NCBI GenBank assembly: GCA_009731375.1 | Contig: BJOX01000306.1 | Location: 92,159-156,158 of the forward strand | DNA length: 64,000 nt | Source: Paulinella micropora | Taxonomy: Eukaryota > Cercozoa > Imbricatea > Euglyphida | Reading direction: 5' to 3' | In this document: in pieces, positions 63,404-64,000 of the stretch | How the letters are laid out: every line of letters starts with the position of its first letter | How positions within the stretch are numbered: the stretch's first letter is position 1 | The notes under the pieces: model-generated | The model's input: only the letters and a program-made list of their open reading frames with translations | What the model was told of the DNA's origin: nothing | The model's database searches: none | Position numbers and translations under genes: made by a program

Positions 63404-63658
63404 TTTTCTTTTTTTTTCCCCCAACTTGAGTCAGGTCTGTCCAACACACCGAGATTTTCCGGGTTCTGTGTAGGAAAGTGGCACTACAGGCCAGGCTTTT
63501 CAGGAAAGCAAACCCAGGAAGTGGCCCCAGAAACCCGGAATTCTGGGTGGTGTAGAACGGACCTCAATATATATGAATACTTACTGTTGAAACATACACT
63601 TATGTAAGAGATAGAGAGACAAGGAAAGAGTGTGTGTATATATGTATGTGTGTGCGGT

Positions 63659-63710
<52 letters not shown>

Positions 63711-63763
63711 GAGATAGTCATGCCATGTGTACTATACTAGGCTCAGCTAATAGTGACCAATAT

Positions 63764-63798
<35 letters not shown>

Positions 63799-63799
63799 T

Positions 63800-63855
<56 letters not shown>

Positions 63856-64000
63856 TACTACTACTACTACTACTACTTCCTTATTCCTCGGATGAAGAAG
63901 ATGAAGAAGAAGCAGCAGCAGCAGCTCATTTCAAAGGGAGGAGTGCTCAGTTATGCTGAAACTTGCACTTCGATCCTTTATTGCAGCCTACCAAAAAAAA
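63404..64000. repeat. Terminal spacer with (GA)n and (ACT)n microsatellites
   Basis: GA at 63660-63700, ACT at 63763-63877, GAAGAT and GCA units to 63926. The last 70 bases are unassigned. No gene. Confidence 0.85.

Overview
The window is eukaryotic nuclear DNA. It shows GT-AG introns, tRNA-derived SINEs with box A and box B, a TTAA-flanked piggyBac element, Ty3/gypsy and Ty1/copia LTR retrotransposons, TA-flanked MITEs and very extensive microsatellite and satellite DNA. Nothing resembles a bacterial operon. The species cannot be fixed from sequence alone. A repeat-rich unicellular alga or other protist is a guess only.

Layout. 1-2384: low-information DNA with two short ankyrin-like remnants. 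2385-17869: a decayed Ty3/gypsy element. Its 5' LTR was hit by a piggyBac element at a TTAA site (2405-5273) and then partly inverted (5651-6383). The internal region reads gag, protease, a 3.7-kb unrecognised reading frame, an intact RT-RNase H-integrase frame (12722-15799), a GC-rich antisense insert and a detached C-terminal domain. 19116-26624: a copia element inserted in an (AGT)n microsatellite. Its gag, protease and half of integrase read on the minus strand, while the rest of integrase, RT and RNase H read on the plus strand, because about 3.3 kb inside it is inverted. 28193-28773: a long fold-back element. 28905-30330: tRNA-SINEs embedded in (ATT)n arrays.

31871-37247 (minus strand) holds the only host gene I can support, a 3-hydroxyisobutyryl-CoA hydrolase family gene. 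It lies in short exons among microsatellites and sequencing gaps, and no single ORF reveals it. Two of its exons have extra, broken copies. One copy is split by a tetranucleotide array.

39709-46986 is a satellite of about 7 kb, mostly perfect 10-bp units, whose unit changes block by block by single substitutions. A second graded array lies at 47287-49637. 49960-51588 has CTGTCTGTTCTG-type arrays in opposite orientations and two 208-bp MITEs. 52958-62892: a solo LTR of the gypsy family split by a 9.3-kb copia element on the minus strand (53358-62648, 5-bp target duplication). The tail holds a third MITE and more microsatellite.

Threads joining the parts. (i) The piggyBac transposase and both copia polyproteins carry what looks like the same 70-80 residue module, linking a DNA transposon with two retrotransposons of this genome. 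(ii) Both copia elements have a primer-binding site that matches the anticodon arm of a methionine-type tRNA, as in half-tRNA priming of Drosophila copia. (iii) Both copia elements use the same polypurine tract next to the 3' LTR. (iv) The empty TTAA sites in two other LTR copies prove the piggyBac insertion. Ns (eight 10-N joins and four longer gaps) fall in low-complexity DNA, so repeat lengths and some joins are uncertain.
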